A DNA stretch of 64,000 nucleotides from Solibacter sp039934035 (GTDB taxonomy: Bacteria; Acidobacteriota; Terriglobia; Bryobacterales; Bryobacteraceae): positions 1 to 64,000 of the forward strand of contig JBDTMZ010000025.1 of NCBI GenBank assembly GCA_039934035.1, written 5' to 3'. The notes under the pieces were generated by a model. That model did no database searches. It saw nothing but the letters and a program-made list of their open reading frames with translations, and was not told the DNA's origin. This document shows, one piece after another, positions 43,842 through 53,141 of this stretch (position 1 is the stretch's first letter; each line of letters begins with the position of its first letter). A program made the translations under genes and the position numbers.

Positions 43842-44604
43842 CGTGAACCTGCCGGTCGGTGCGCTGTACGGGTTCCTGCTGGTGCTGGCGCGCGTCGCGG
43901 GGGCGCTGGTCTTTGTGCCGTTACCCGGCATCAAGAGCGCTCCGGAAGGGGTGCGCGCCGCGCTCGCGATGGGCTTCACGCTGGCGCTCTACAGCCAGTG
44001 GCCGGTCATGCCGGTGGAGGGGATGACTGTGCCGGTGCTCGCCGGTTGGGCGATTTCGGAGGCCGCCGTAGGGCTAGCCATAGGAGTCTGTGTGGCGATT
44101 ACGCTGGAAACGCTTACCCTGGCCGCGCAGGTACTGGCGCTGCAGGCGGGGTACTCCTACGCATCCACAATCGATCCCAACAGCGAGGCAGATTCTCCCA
44201 TCCTGCTGGTCTTCGCGCAACTGGTGGGCGGCATGCTGTTCTTCGTAACCGGGCTGGACCGCGAAGTACTCCGCCTGTTCGCGCAAAGCCTGGAGAAGAT
44301 CCCGCCCGGCGATTATGTCTTTAGCCGGGCCACGGCGGAGCCGGTGATCCGGCTAGGGTCCACGCTGTTTTCCACTGGTGTGCGGCTGGCACTGCCGGTA
44401 GTCGCGCTGCTGGTGATGGTGGATGTGGCACTGGCGCTGCTGGGCCGCATTAACGCGCAACTGCAACTGCTGAGCCTGGCATTTCCGGCGAAGATGCTGA
44501 CCACGCTGTTGCTGTTGAGTTGGATGGCGAGTCTGTTTCCGCGGATATTGCGTGAAATCAGCGGTCACGCGTGGCAGGCCGCGCACCAAGTATTGGGCCT
44601 ATGA
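43831..44604 (+). CDS. fliR: Flagellar export gate protein FliR
   Basis: 257 residues from the ATG at 43831, with five to six membrane segments. VARVAGALVFVPLPGIKSAP-like sequence (LARVAGALVFVPLPG), AISEAAVGLAIGVCVAITLE and ALLGRINAQLQLLSLAFPAK are family blocks. FliR caps the FliP-FliQ assembly in the export gate. Earlier in-frame ATGs would increase the overlap with fliQ. Six nt separate it from flhB. Confidence 0.94.
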   Translation: MPANVNLPVGALYGFLLVLARVAGALVFVPLPGIKSAPEGVRAALAMGFTLALYSQWPVMPVEGMTVPVLAGWAISEAAVGLAIGVCVAITLETLTLAAQVLALQAGYSYASTIDPNSEADSPILLVFAQLVGGMLFFVTGLDREVLRLFAQSLEKIPPGDYVFSRATAEPVIRLGSTLFSTGVRLALPVVALLVMVDVALALLGRINAQLQLLSLAFPAKMLTTLLLLSWMASLFPRILREISGHAWQAAHQVLGL

Positions 44605-44610
44605 GCACCC

Positions 44611-45675
44611 ATGGCGGACAAGAGCGGGAAAACCGAACAACCGACCCAGCAGCGCCTCAAAAAGGCGCGCGAACAGGGTCAGTTTCCCGCCGCCAAGGAA
44701 TTTGTCGCGGCGCTGCAGTTTATGGTGTTCCTGGCGCTATTGGGCTCCGGCGGAGTGGCCTGGTTCAATCAGTTCCGGCAGACCACGCGGGGCATTCTGC
44801 GCCTGGCCTTCGCGGGGGACCTGCGCGCCGAGGACCTGACGCATGTGGCATGGCAGGTCTTCCAGCAGAATATTCTGCCGCTGGCGCTGGCCGGGGCGGC
44901 CATTTCGGTCACCACGGTCACCTTGCGGCTGGCTACCACGCAGTTCGGCATCAGCTTTCAGAAGCTCATACCCGACGCGGCGCGCTTCAACCCCATCGCT
45001 CGCCTGCAGGATCTCCCGAAGCAGAACTTGCCCTCGCTCGGCCAGGCGGTGTTGCTGCTGCCGGTCTTTCTCTACGCGGTCTGGGTGGTAGCCCGCGACC
45101 GGCTGGATATCTTCATGACGCTGCCCCTGCAGAGCGTGGAGAGCGGTTTCCGGTTGATCGGTACGTCGATGATGGACCTGTTCTGGAAGGCGGCGGCGGT
45201 ATTTCTGATCTTCGGCTTCGTCGATCTGGCGCGGCAACTGCGCAAGCACAAGTCCGACCTTCGCATGAGCAAACAGGAAATCCGCGAAGAAATGAAGGAC
45301 GTGGAAGGCAACCCGCAGATGAAAGCGCGGATTCGCCGTATCCAGCGCGACCGGGCACGCAAGCAGATGATGAAGGACGTGCCGACGGCCACCGCGGTGG
45401 TGGTCAACCCGACGCACTTCGCGGTCGCGATCCGCTATCACATGGACAGCATGGCGGCGCCGCTGGTGGTCGCCAAGGGCAAGGACTATCTCGCGCTGCG
45501 CATCAAGCAGAAGGCCATCGACCATCAGGTGCCGATTATCGAGAATCCGCCGCTCGCGCAGGCGCTCTACAAATCGGTCGAAGTGGGACAGGAAATCCCG
45601 CCGCACCTATATCGCGCGGTGGCGGAAATCCTGGCCTACATATTCAAACTCATGAACGGAAGGATGCCCGGTTAG
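44611..45675 (+). CDS. flhB: Flagellar export switch protein FlhB
   Basis: 354 residues. The start SGKTEQPTQQRLKKAREQGQ is the conserved cytoplasmic N-terminus, then four membrane segments, then the autocleaving domain with NPTH at about residue 266 (AVVVNPTHFAVAIRY). Self-cleavage between Asn and Pro permits the FliK-triggered switch from hook to filament export. One nt separates its stop from the flhA start. Confidence 0.96.
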   Translation: MADKSGKTEQPTQQRLKKAREQGQFPAAKEFVAALQFMVFLALLGSGGVAWFNQFRQTTRGILRLAFAGDLRAEDLTHVAWQVFQQNILPLALAGAAISVTTVTLRLATTQFGISFQKLIPDAARFNPIARLQDLPKQNLPSLGQAVLLLPVFLYAVWVVARDRLDIFMTLPLQSVESGFRLIGTSMMDLFWKAAAVFLIFGFVDLARQLRKHKSDLRMSKQEIREEMKDVEGNPQMKARIRRIQRDRARKQMMKDVPTATAVVVNPTHFAVAIRYHMDSMAAPLVVAKGKDYLALRIKQKAIDHQVPIIENPPLAQALYKSVEVGQEIPPHLYRAVAEILAYIFKLMNGRMPG

Positions 45676-45676
45676 C

Positions 45677-47776
45677 ATGACTCCCTCGAAGGCCATTCCC
45701 GCGCCCCTCGCCGCCGGCAGCATGCCCAGGTGGCTCGCTGCGCTGCCCATGGAAACGCTGGGCCAGTTGGTGGTACCGCTCGCCATGCTGGCGATCGTCG
45801 TGGCGTTGATCACGCCGCTGCCAGGCTTCGTGTTGGATCTGCTGATCGTGATCGACATTCTGATTTCGGTGATCGTGCTGATGGTGTCGCTCTACCTGGT
45901 GCGCCCGGTGGAGTTCACCTCGTTTCCGACCACCCTGCTTTTGCTCACGCTGTTTCGCCTGGCGCTGAATATTTCGAGTTCGCGCCTGATTTTGATCAAC
46001 GGGAATACGGGCACGTCGGCGGCGGGCGAAGTGATCGGCGCATTCGGCAGCTTCGTGGTGGGCGGTAATTACGTGATCGGCACGGTCATCTTCCTGGTGC
46101 TCATCGCCATTCAGTATGTCGTGATCAATCACGGCGCGGTGCGCATCAGCGAAGTGACGGCGCGCTTCACGCTGGACGCGCTGCCCGGCAAGCAGATGGC
46201 GATCGACAGCGACTTGAATTCCGGCCTGATCGATGAAGTCGAAGCCAAGCGCAGGCGGAAGGCGCTGGCCACGGAAGCGGAATTCTACGGCGCCATGGAC
46301 GGCGCTTCGCGGTTCACCCAGCGGGACGCGGTCGCCAGCATCCTGATCACGGCGATCAACATCATTGCCGGCTTTCTGATTGGCGTGCTGCAGCACGGCA
46401 TGGACCTGCGCAGGGCCATCGAGACGTACTCGGTGCTGACCATCGGCGACGGTCTGGTCACGGTCATTCCTGCGCTGATGATCTCGATTTCTGGCGCGCT
46501 GATTGTGACGCGCGCCAGCAGCGAAGCCCGGCTGGGGGCTGAGTTCCACAAGCAGATTCTGGGTAATTCCCAGCCGATCATGCTGGCGGGCGGGGTGCTG
46601 CTCGCCATGGCGGCGATGCCCGGCATGCCGATCTTTCCCTTTCTGCTGCTGGGCTGTGGGGCTGGTGCGGCGGGCTGGCAGATGCGCAAGAAAGAAGTCG
46701 CGCTGGCGGCCGCTCCCGCGGAGCAGACCGGGAAGCCCGCGACCGCGAAGGATAGCGTGGAAACCCTGCTGCGGGTGGAACCGCTCGCGATCGAAGTGGG
46801 GCTGGGGCTGATCGGGCTGGTGGAGGGTGCGGCGGAATCGCCGCTGCTGCGCCGCATTTCCGCGATCCGCCGCCAACTGGCGAGCGATCTCGGGTACCTG
46901 CTGGCACCGGTGCGGGTGACGGACAATCTCTCGCTGCGCAGCCGCGAGTATGTGATTTCGCTGAAGGGCGTCGAGATTTCCCGTTACGAATTGCCGCAGG
47001 GCTGCGAACTGGCCATTCCGACCGGCGCCGCCAGCGGGCCCATCGAAGGGCAGGCCACGCGCGACCCGGCCTTCGGGATGAACGCCTTCTGGATTCCGGC
47101 GGACCGCGCCGAACGCGCCCGTCACGCGGGCTATACCGTGGTGGACAGCGTCAGCGTGCTGGGCACGCATCTTTCCGAGCTGATTCGCCGCCACGCGCAC
47201 GAATTGTTCTCGCGGCAGGACGCCAAACGCCTGCTGGATCGCGTCGGGGTGGAACATCCGAAAGTGGTAGAGGACGTGGTTCCCAAGCTGCTGCCGCTTT
47301 CGACCGTGCAGCGAGTGTTGCAGAACCTGTTACGCGAGCGGGTGTCGATTCGGGACGCGGTGTCGATCCTCGAGGCGCTGGGCGAAGCCGGCGGCTCCAC
47401 ACGCAATCCGGTGCTGCTGACGGAGTACGTCCGGCAGGCGATCCGGCGCGGCGTCGTGAGGCCGTACCTGAACCGAGCCGGCGATCTGCCCGCGTGGTTT
47501 GTCGATCCCTCGATCGAACAGGCGGTGGAAGGCGCGGTGGAACATGGCGAGCAGAACAGTCATGTCGCACTGCCGCCGCAACAGATCCGGGACATTATGA
47601 ACCGGGTCTCGGCGCGGATCCAATCACCGGAGACCCCGGTGGTGGCGATCACCTCCAGCGGGGCGCGCCACTTCCTGCGCCAGTTGTGCGAACCCAGCCT
47701 GCCGAACCTGTTCTTCCTGGCGCACAACGAGGTGCCGCCCGGAATCCGCGTGCAATCGCTGGGAAATATTCAGTAG
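45677..47776 (+). CDS. flhA: Flagellar export gate protein FlhA
   Basis: 699 residues, normal for FlhA. About eight membrane segments in the first 330 residues; the conserved FHIPEP-type block is read as SLYLVRPVEFTSFPTTLLLL and FRLALNISSSRLIL, and the cytoplasmic loop as FTLDALPGKQMAIDSDLNSG. The C-terminal 350 residues form the chaperone/substrate-docking platform. FlhA is the main proton-driven component of flagellar protein export. Confidence 0.96.
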   Translation: MTPSKAIPAPLAAGSMPRWLAALPMETLGQLVVPLAMLAIVVALITPLPGFVLDLLIVIDILISVIVLMVSLYLVRPVEFTSFPTTLLLLTLFRLALNISSSRLILINGNTGTSAAGEVIGAFGSFVVGGNYVIGTVIFLVLIAIQYVVINHGAVRISEVTARFTLDALPGKQMAIDSDLNSGLIDEVEAKRRRKALATEAEFYGAMDGASRFTQRDAVASILITAINIIAGFLIGVLQHGMDLRRAIETYSVLTIGDGLVTVIPALMISISGALIVTRASSEARLGAEFHKQILGNSQPIMLAGGVLLAMAAMPGMPIFPFLLLGCGAGAAGWQMRKKEVALAAAPAEQTGKPATAKDSVETLLRVEPLAIEVGLGLIGLVEGAAESPLLRRISAIRRQLASDLGYLLAPVRVTDNLSLRSREYVISLKGVEISRYELPQGCELAIPTGAASGPIEGQATRDPAFGMNAFWIPADRAERARHAGYTVVDSVSVLGTHLSELIRRHAHELFSRQDAKRLLDRVGVEHPKVVEDVVPKLLPLSTVQRVLQNLLRERVSIRDAVSILEALGEAGGSTRNPVLLTEYVRQAIRRGVVRPYLNRAGDLPAWFVDPSIEQAVEGAVEHGEQNSHVALPPQQIRDIMNRVSARIQSPETPVVAITSSGARHFLRQLCEPSLPNLFFLAHNEVPPGIRVQSLGNIQ

Positions 47777-47853
47777 CGCACCCTACAGGAAATACGCAGG
47801 TCAGCCGATAGATTGCCAGAGCCGGGGCCGCGAAGAAGCGGCCGGAAACCCAG

Positions 47854-49023
47854 ATGAAGATCAAATCTTATTATTCGCGAACCGTGGAAGACGCCATTGC
47901 CGCCGCACGCCAGGAGATGGGGCCGGAGGCGATGCTGGTCAACAGCCGCAAGACGCCGCCCGAGGCGCGCCATCTGGGCGAATACGAGGTGGTATTCGGC
48001 GTGGTGGGTGGCGCCGTGACGCCTGGAGAGCGTTCCCTGAAACTGGCGGGCGAGCCGCAAGAAGCCTTCTCCGTGCTGCCTGCGCCCGGCGACCGTCTTT
48101 CCATGGAGGTCGCGGAGTTGAAGAAGGAACTGGAAGGGATGCGGCGCGCCATTACGCGCACCGCCTACGCCCCGCCCACGCAGTGGATGGGCGTTTCCCA
48201 CGAGATCTCCGACGCCTATGCGGCGCTGACCGCCGCCGAAGTCGGGCCGGAGTTGGCTCGTGAGATCGTGCAGGCAGCGGGCGATCGCCTGAACGTACAG
48301 CATTTGCCTGGCGGGCGGCCGCAGCGTTTCGACAGCGCGGGCTTTCAACGCGCCCTGATGGAAGAATGCGCCGGCAGGTTTAGCGCGGACGCCACGTTGG
48401 GTCGTGGTCCGGCACAGCCGCGCATTGCCGCTCTGGTGGGGCCTCCGGGCTCCGGGAAGACCACCACTTTGGTTAAGCTGGCGGTGAGTTACGGGCTGGC
48501 GGCGCGCCGCCCGGTGCTGTTGCTCAGCATGGACACGCACCGTGTCGCCGCGGCCGACCAACTGCGTTCCTATGCCGCGATTCTGGGCGTAGGTTTCCAA
48601 TTGCTCGAAACGGTCTCCGCGCTGGCGCAGGCTATCGAGGAAAACCGCGGGAAGGAACTGATCTTCATTGACACGCCCGGGCTGGCATACGGTGACCTGG
48701 AAGACGCCGGCAGCTTGGCGCACTTCCTGGCGACGCGGCTGGACATCGACACGCACCTGGTGCTGCCGGCCTCGATGAAAGCCGTCGACCTTACGCACAT
48801 GGTGGACGCGTTCGAGATTCTGCGGCCGCAACACCTGCTGTTCACCAAGCTGGACGAGACCACCACGTTTGGGTCGATCTTCAACGAAGCGGCGCGATCC
48901 GGCAAGCCTCTCTCGTTCTTCACCAGCGGCCAGCGAATTCCGGAAGACCTCGAAGCGGCCAACTGCGATCGGGTGATGGAGCTGGTCTTCCACCAGGCAG
49001 GTAAGGTCCGGTCGGCCGCCTGA
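47854..49023 (+). CDS. flhF: Flagellar SRP-type GTPase FlhF
   Basis: 389 residues. The N-terminal part has KIKSYYSRTVEDAIAAARQE, typical of FlhF. The GTPase domain carries P-loop GPPGSGKTT (about 197-205), DTHRVAAADQLRSYA, DTPGLAYGD and TKLDETT. FlhF places and times flagellum assembly, usually at the cell pole. Normally flhG (fleN) follows; here fliA comes next instead. A 77-nt gap separates it from flhA. Confidence 0.95.
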   Translation: MKIKSYYSRTVEDAIAAARQEMGPEAMLVNSRKTPPEARHLGEYEVVFGVVGGAVTPGERSLKLAGEPQEAFSVLPAPGDRLSMEVAELKKELEGMRRAITRTAYAPPTQWMGVSHEISDAYAALTAAEVGPELAREIVQAAGDRLNVQHLPGGRPQRFDSAGFQRALMEECAGRFSADATLGRGPAQPRIAALVGPPGSGKTTTLVKLAVSYGLAARRPVLLLSMDTHRVAAADQLRSYAAILGVGFQLLETVSALAQAIEENRGKELIFIDTPGLAYGDLEDAGSLAHFLATRLDIDTHLVLPASMKAVDLTHMVDAFEILRPQHLLFTKLDETTTFGSIFNEAARSGKPLSFFTSGQRIPEDLEAANCDRVMELVFHQAGKVRSAA

Positions 49024-49049
49024 GCGCAGCGGGAAATGGGTGGAAGCAT

Positions 49050-49805
49050 ATGCATGGCTACACGGTGTCTGGCGAAATGACGGAGGAAGAGCGCGAGCGC
49101 CTCATCCTCGAACATCTGCCGCAGGTGCGGCTGATCGCGCGCAGGATTCAGGAACGCCTGCCGGACAGCGTCAGTCTGGACGATCTGATCTCCACTGGCG
49201 TGCTCGGCCTGATTTCGGCCATCGACAACTTTAACCCTGTCCACAACGTGAAGCTCAAGACGTACGCGGAATACAAAATTCGCGGCGCGATTCTGGACAG
49301 CCTGCGCGGGCTGGACTGGGCGCCGCGCCAGAAGCGCCGCAAGTCGAAGCAGATTGAAGCGGCGATCGCGGTTGCGGAGCAGCGCCTGCAGGGTGCGCCG
49401 ACGGAAGAGGACATCGCGGCGCAACTGGGAATCACCCTCGAGGAATACCACGAGTGGCTGGTGGAAATTCGCGGCTTGAATCTCGCCAGCCTGGAATACG
49501 CCGGCGGCGATCAGGGCAAGGATCTGCTGCACTACCTGCCCGATACCGGCGAGAATCTGCCCTCGCTGCTGTTGGAGCGGTCCGAGTTGGAGAGACTGTT
49601 GGCGTCCAGCATCGAACAGATCCCCGAGATTGAACGGACTGTGCTTAGTCTTTACTATCACGAAGAGCTGACACTGCGCGAGATTGCCCAGGTCGTGAAT
49701 CTGCACGAGTCGCGCATCTCGCAACTGAAGTCGCAGGCGATCTTGCGCCTGCGCGGCCAACTGGCGCAGCAATGGCCGACAACGCGCGGCCTGGTGGGTG
49801 TGTGA
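49050..49805 (+). CDS. fliA: Flagellar sigma factor FliA (sigma-28)
   Basis: 251 residues. LPQVRLIARRIQERLPDSVS and LDDLISTGVLGLISAIDNF mark region 2; the -10 recognition part has KTYAEYKIRGAILDSLRGLD, as in FliA/WhiG. Region 4 ends in HEELTLREIAQVVNLHESRI with SQLKSQAILRLR. FliA directs late flagellar genes; the promoter at 27300-27327 is an obvious target. FlgM (26966) is its inhibitor. The stop overlaps the next ATG (TGATG). Confidence 0.95.
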   Translation: MHGYTVSGEMTEEERERLILEHLPQVRLIARRIQERLPDSVSLDDLISTGVLGLISAIDNFNPVHNVKLKTYAEYKIRGAILDSLRGLDWAPRQKRRKSKQIEAAIAVAEQRLQGAPTEEDIAAQLGITLEEYHEWLVEIRGLNLASLEYAGGDQGKDLLHYLPDTGENLPSLLLERSELERLLASSIEQIPEIERTVLSLYYHEELTLREIAQVVNLHESRISQLKSQAILRLRGQLAQQWPTTRGLVGV

Positions 49806-50653
49806 TGTCCGCGGGAAACGCCAATCTGACCGACACCGTAAAAGGGCTGCTTGACCGGTGGGCTTCGGGCCTCGCCGATGTGGTCGCCTCCATGGCCGAC
49901 CAGAAGCCCGAGATCCGCTGGGAAGCGGCCAGCGGACCTCCGCAGGATGCGGAACTGCTCTGGTGGGAACAGCCATTTCAGGGAGTCCCGGGAGCGCCGG
50001 TATGGGTTTCCACGCCGCGCGATACCTGGGACTATGCCGGCACCGTCACGCTCAAGGCCGCCGGGCTGGAAACGGTCGAGACCAATGAGGCGCGCAATAC
50101 GTGGCTTGAAATTCTCGCACAATCGCTATCCGGTCTGGCGTTGTCGCTCGGCGGGGAGTTGGGTAGGGAAGTTTCGTGTGAGGCAGGGGCTGAACGCGGG
50201 CCGGAAGCACAGATCGAGGCGGGCGCCACCGTCTGGCTTACTTTTGGCGACCAGCCTCAGCCACCGCTGTGGATCGGCCTTTCCGCCAAACTGGTGGACC
50301 TTTTGTCGCATCCGGCGGGTGGCGACGTTCCGGAAGCGCCTGCGCATGCCTCAGGCGCGAGCCCGGGAGCACTCGCCGCGCAAAGAGACGTGCCACCCAC
50401 CATGGACCTGCTGCTGGACGTGGAGTTGCCGGTGAGCATCTCCTTCGGCAAGACCGAAATTGCCATGAAGGATGTTCTGAAGCTGACCACGGGCAGCATC
50501 GTGGAACTCAATCGCGGCGTCAACGAGCCGGTGGAAGTGCTGGTGAACCACTGCCTGATTGCGCGCGGGGAAGTGGTCGTAGTGGAAGGTAATTACGGCG
50601 TGAGAATACGGGAAATCATCAGCCGGCCGGACCGGCTGCGGAGCGTACGATGA
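49805..50653 (+). CDS. FliN/FliY-like SPOA-domain switch protein
   Basis: 282 residues from the ATG at 49805. The last 85 residues are a second SPOA domain: DLLLDVELPVSISFGKTEIA, KDVLKLTTGSIVELNRGVNE and HCLIARGEVVVVEGNYGVRI. The first 190 residues are not recognised as a CheC-like phosphatase domain; ETNEARNTWLEILAQSLSGL is the clearest helical piece. A Pro/Ala-rich linker (180-198) joins the parts. It may replace FliM/FliY functions or build a mixed C ring with the short FliN. Overlaps both neighbours by 1-4 nt. Confidence 0.8.
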   Translation: MSAGNANLTDTVKGLLDRWASGLADVVASMADQKPEIRWEAASGPPQDAELLWWEQPFQGVPGAPVWVSTPRDTWDYAGTVTLKAAGLETVETNEARNTWLEILAQSLSGLALSLGGELGREVSCEAGAERGPEAQIEAGATVWLTFGDQPQPPLWIGLSAKLVDLLSHPAGGDVPEAPAHASGASPGALAAQRDVPPTMDLLLDVELPVSISFGKTEIAMKDVLKLTTGSIVELNRGVNEPVEVLVNHCLIARGEVVVVEGNYGVRIREIISRPDRLRSVR

Positions 50654-51045
50654 ACACATTGGTCCTCACTTTCAGCATCCTGAGCGGCGTGGTCCTGAGC
50701 GCCACGGCGGTCTGCCTGTTCGCGGTCTACCGCGCACACTGCCTGCTGCGCGAGACAAAGAAGTTGAACGCGGTGGAGAGCGCGAAGGACGAGAGCGACC
50801 TGCAGTCGCTGCGCACCACAGTGGACGCTCTGGCGGCACAGTTGCACGATTTGCAGAGCCATCCGCCGGTAGCGGTGGCGCCGGGACTGCCCAAGCCAGG
50901 GCTGAACCTCAATAAGCGATCTCAGGCGCTGCGCATGCACCGCCGGGGCGAGGCAGCGGACCAGATCGCATCGGCGCTGGAACTTCCGCGGCAGGAGGTG
51001 GATTTGCTGATTAAGGTGCACCGCGTCGTGTTGAGTACGGTTTAG
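50650..51045 (+). CDS. Membrane-anchored protein with C-terminal helix-turn-helix-like motif, end of flagellar operon
   Basis: 131 residues. An N-terminal membrane segment (TLVLTFSILSGVVLSATAVC) is followed by a coiled-coil-like region (ESAKDESDLQSLRTTVDALA) and a C-terminal segment LNLNKRSQALRMHRRGEAAD, QIASALELPRQEVDLLIKVH that looks like a helix-turn-helix. The pattern resembles DUF2802/DUF6115 proteins encoded near fliA in other bacteria; function unknown. Starts inside the preceding stop (ATGA) and converges on the heparinase gene with a 4-nt overlap. Confidence 0.7.
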   Translation: MNTLVLTFSILSGVVLSATAVCLFAVYRAHCLLRETKKLNAVESAKDESDLQSLRTTVDALAAQLHDLQSHPPVAVAPGLPKPGLNLNKRSQALRMHRRGEAADQIASALELPRQEVDLLIKVHRVVLSTV

Positions 51046-53141
51046 CGTGTGAAGCGAACAGGCGGGTAACCCCGTTCGGCGCGCGAAACGACGACGTCTT
51101 CTCCTTCCAGGCGAATCTCGAGCGGGCCGGCGGCGGGCGCGGCCGAGAGATCTAAGATCGCGGCGAGATAGATCGGGAGCGAGGCACGGCGGGACACGCA
51201 AAGCGCCTTCGCGGGTTCGCGGCTGCAGAGAGCGCGCGAGCGCCACGTATCGATTTCGATGGCGGGTGAGTTGAAGCTGAGCCGTGCGGCGTCGGCGGGC
51301 TGATCCAGGTGCCAGAACTGCTCGACCAGGTGCTCGCCCTCGGGACCGTCGACGCGATCCAGGATCGCGACGGTGGCGGGCTTGACGAAGATAATGCGGC
51401 GACGGTGAGTGAAGCCGGCGTAGGAGCAGGTGGCGTCGACGTAGTCCCGATCGGGCTGCGACTGCCACTCCCGCAGGCTGGCAATGGGTTTGTCGTTCCA
51501 GCGAAACGGTCCGGCGGGTAGCGCCTGGTCGCGGCCATCGAGGCGCAGGGTGTTGTGAGCTGCCGATCCCCGGAAGCGGTTGCGCTCGTCGGGATCGGCG
51601 ATGTAGGTGAAGGTGCCGGGATCGATCAGGATTTCGCGCGGGCCCAAGCGTGCGGTGAGGCTGAGAATGTCGGAATGACTGTGCCCACCTGAGCCTTCAC
51701 CGAATGGGCCGGTCTTGACGACCAGTTGCACATCGCCCGCGGTCATGACGGCGGTGCCTCCGACGGCGAACAGGCACGAGGAGCGCGGCGCGAGTAGTAT
51801 GTTGGGCGCGTCTGGCGCGCCGGCATGGGGCGTAGGGGCTGCTTCGAGCGCGTGCGGCGCGTGCGGCGAGGCCGGCTCGCTTGCCGCGTGCGGCCCGTCT
51901 GCCGCGTGTTGAGGGTGTGGCGCTTGTGGTGAGAGTCGCGCATGCTGCGTGTTCGGGGCGAGTGGAGCGTTCGGAGCGAGTGGCGGGTCCGGCCCGTGCG
52001 GCGCGGGTGCCGCGTCCGCCTTGGGCAACACTACCGCACCGAGCCACCATGCGGCCTGTTCGGGGAGATGTCCGGTGCTGCGCAGCCACTCGGGACGTTG
52101 CAGCACTACGCTGCAGGTGGCCAGGGTCGCCAGGCCGAAACGGTCGCGCGGGCCGTAGGGATGAAACAGACGTCCGCCATCGTCATCGCCGATGAGCGGC
52201 AGAATGCCGCAAACGCCGAGTAGGGCATCCAAATAACCGGCCATCGCGGTCAGACGGGTGTCGTAGCTCTCGCTTGGCGCGGCGAGCAGGCGATATAGCA
52301 GGAAGAAATCGAGCGCGTACACGTGATAGTAGGCGGACTGCTCGAAGTGCGTGCCATCGTCTCGCACCTGGCGGTCCATCTGCTGCTCGACGATCTGGCC
52401 GCCCTTTCGAACCCAATTTTGGGAGCGCGCGAACCCAGGGAACAGCACGCCGAGCGCGTGCAACGCCACAGCTTCGCCGAGCAGGTGCGTATTGGGCGAG
52501 AAGTACACCGACAGGTTGAATTCCAGGAATCGGCCGTGACGCTCCAACGCGGTGAGAAAGCGCGCGCGCAGGGAAGCGGGCATTTCGTCTCCCGCCAGAT
52601 GCCAGAACCACGCCCAGGAAAGGGCGCGGAATGCCACCTCTAGGGCGCTGGCCCAGTTGATGCCGCGCAGGAGGGGGTTGGCCGCGAGCCAGCTTTCCAC
52701 CTGACGGAAGGCTTCGGAAAGATAAGTGCGGCGCCCGGTAAGAAGGAATGCCTGGGCGAGCAGGACGAGGTGCTGGTGGCGATTCAGCTCCCAGATGACT
52801 TTGTGATCGCCCGCGCGGGAGAAGTCGAGGTAGGGGCTGCGGCGGAAATACGGGGTGCCGGTGGAGACGTTGTGGAGGTAGTCGCGGCGCCAGTCGATAT
52901 CGGGTCCCGTGTTCACGGTCAGGCCGAGGATCGGGAAGCGGTGGTGGAGAAGGTCGTCCGCGATGCGCTCCACTTCGAGGGCATAGGGAGTGCCGCGCAG
53001 GGCGGCGGCGACGGAGGCGGGCTCGGGAAATCGGGGCGAACGGGGCTGTTGCGGATGGGGGCCCGCTGGCGGCAGCAGGAACATCGCGAGATTGCCGAAC
53101 TCCTGGCGCAGACGGAAGGAAATCTCCCGCGGGCTACGCAC
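51042..53141 (-). CDS. Heparinase II/III-family (alginate-lyase-like) protein
   Basis: 699 residues. The N-terminal half is an alpha/alpha toroid of this family (WELNRHQHLVLLAQAFLLTG, INWASALEVAFRALSWAWFW, EQSAYYHVYALDFFLLYRLL). The C-terminal half is the beta-sandwich with GSGGHSHSDILSLTARLGPR and FRGSAAHNTLRLDGRDQALP, whose His residues are family-typical. Between them, residues about 372-450 are a His/Pro/Ala-rich low-complexity insertion. No signal peptide. Members occur in exopolysaccharide clusters, including exosortase-associated ones, and may trim or modify the polysaccharide. Confidence 0.85.
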   Translation of the reverse strand: MRSPREISFRLRQEFGNLAMFLLPPAGPHPQQPRSPRFPEPASVAAALRGTPYALEVERIADDLLHHRFPILGLTVNTGPDIDWRRDYLHNVSTGTPYFRRSPYLDFSRAGDHKVIWELNRHQHLVLLAQAFLLTGRRTYLSEAFRQVESWLAANPLLRGINWASALEVAFRALSWAWFWHLAGDEMPASLRARFLTALERHGRFLEFNLSVYFSPNTHLLGEAVALHALGVLFPGFARSQNWVRKGGQIVEQQMDRQVRDDGTHFEQSAYYHVYALDFFLLYRLLAAPSESYDTRLTAMAGYLDALLGVCGILPLIGDDDGGRLFHPYGPRDRFGLATLATCSVVLQRPEWLRSTGHLPEQAAWWLGAVVLPKADAAPAPHGPDPPLAPNAPLAPNTQHARLSPQAPHPQHAADGPHAASEPASPHAPHALEAAPTPHAGAPDAPNILLAPRSSCLFAVGGTAVMTAGDVQLVVKTGPFGEGSGGHSHSDILSLTARLGPREILIDPGTFTYIADPDERNRFRGSAAHNTLRLDGRDQALPAGPFRWNDKPIASLREWQSQPDRDYVDATCSYAGFTHRRRIIFVKPATVAILDRVDGPEGEHLVEQFWHLDQPADAARLSFNSPAIEIDTWRSRALCSREPAKALCVSRRASLPIYLAAILDLSAAPAAGPLEIRLEGEDVVVSRAERGYPPVRFTR
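51790..52025 (-). repeat. Low-complexity repeat insertion in the heparinase-family gene
   Basis: A GCGTGCGGCG-like degenerate short repeat encoding APNAPLAPNT, SPQAPHPQHA, PHAASEPASPHAPHALEAAP and similar His/Pro/Ala strings. It keeps the frame and lies between the two structural domains. Confidence 0.75.

Noticed and set aside
47795..47815. GCCGATAG upstream of flhF as a second sigma-28 promoter
   Set aside because: No TAAA-like -35 at a spacing of 14-16 nt; only the -10 half matches.
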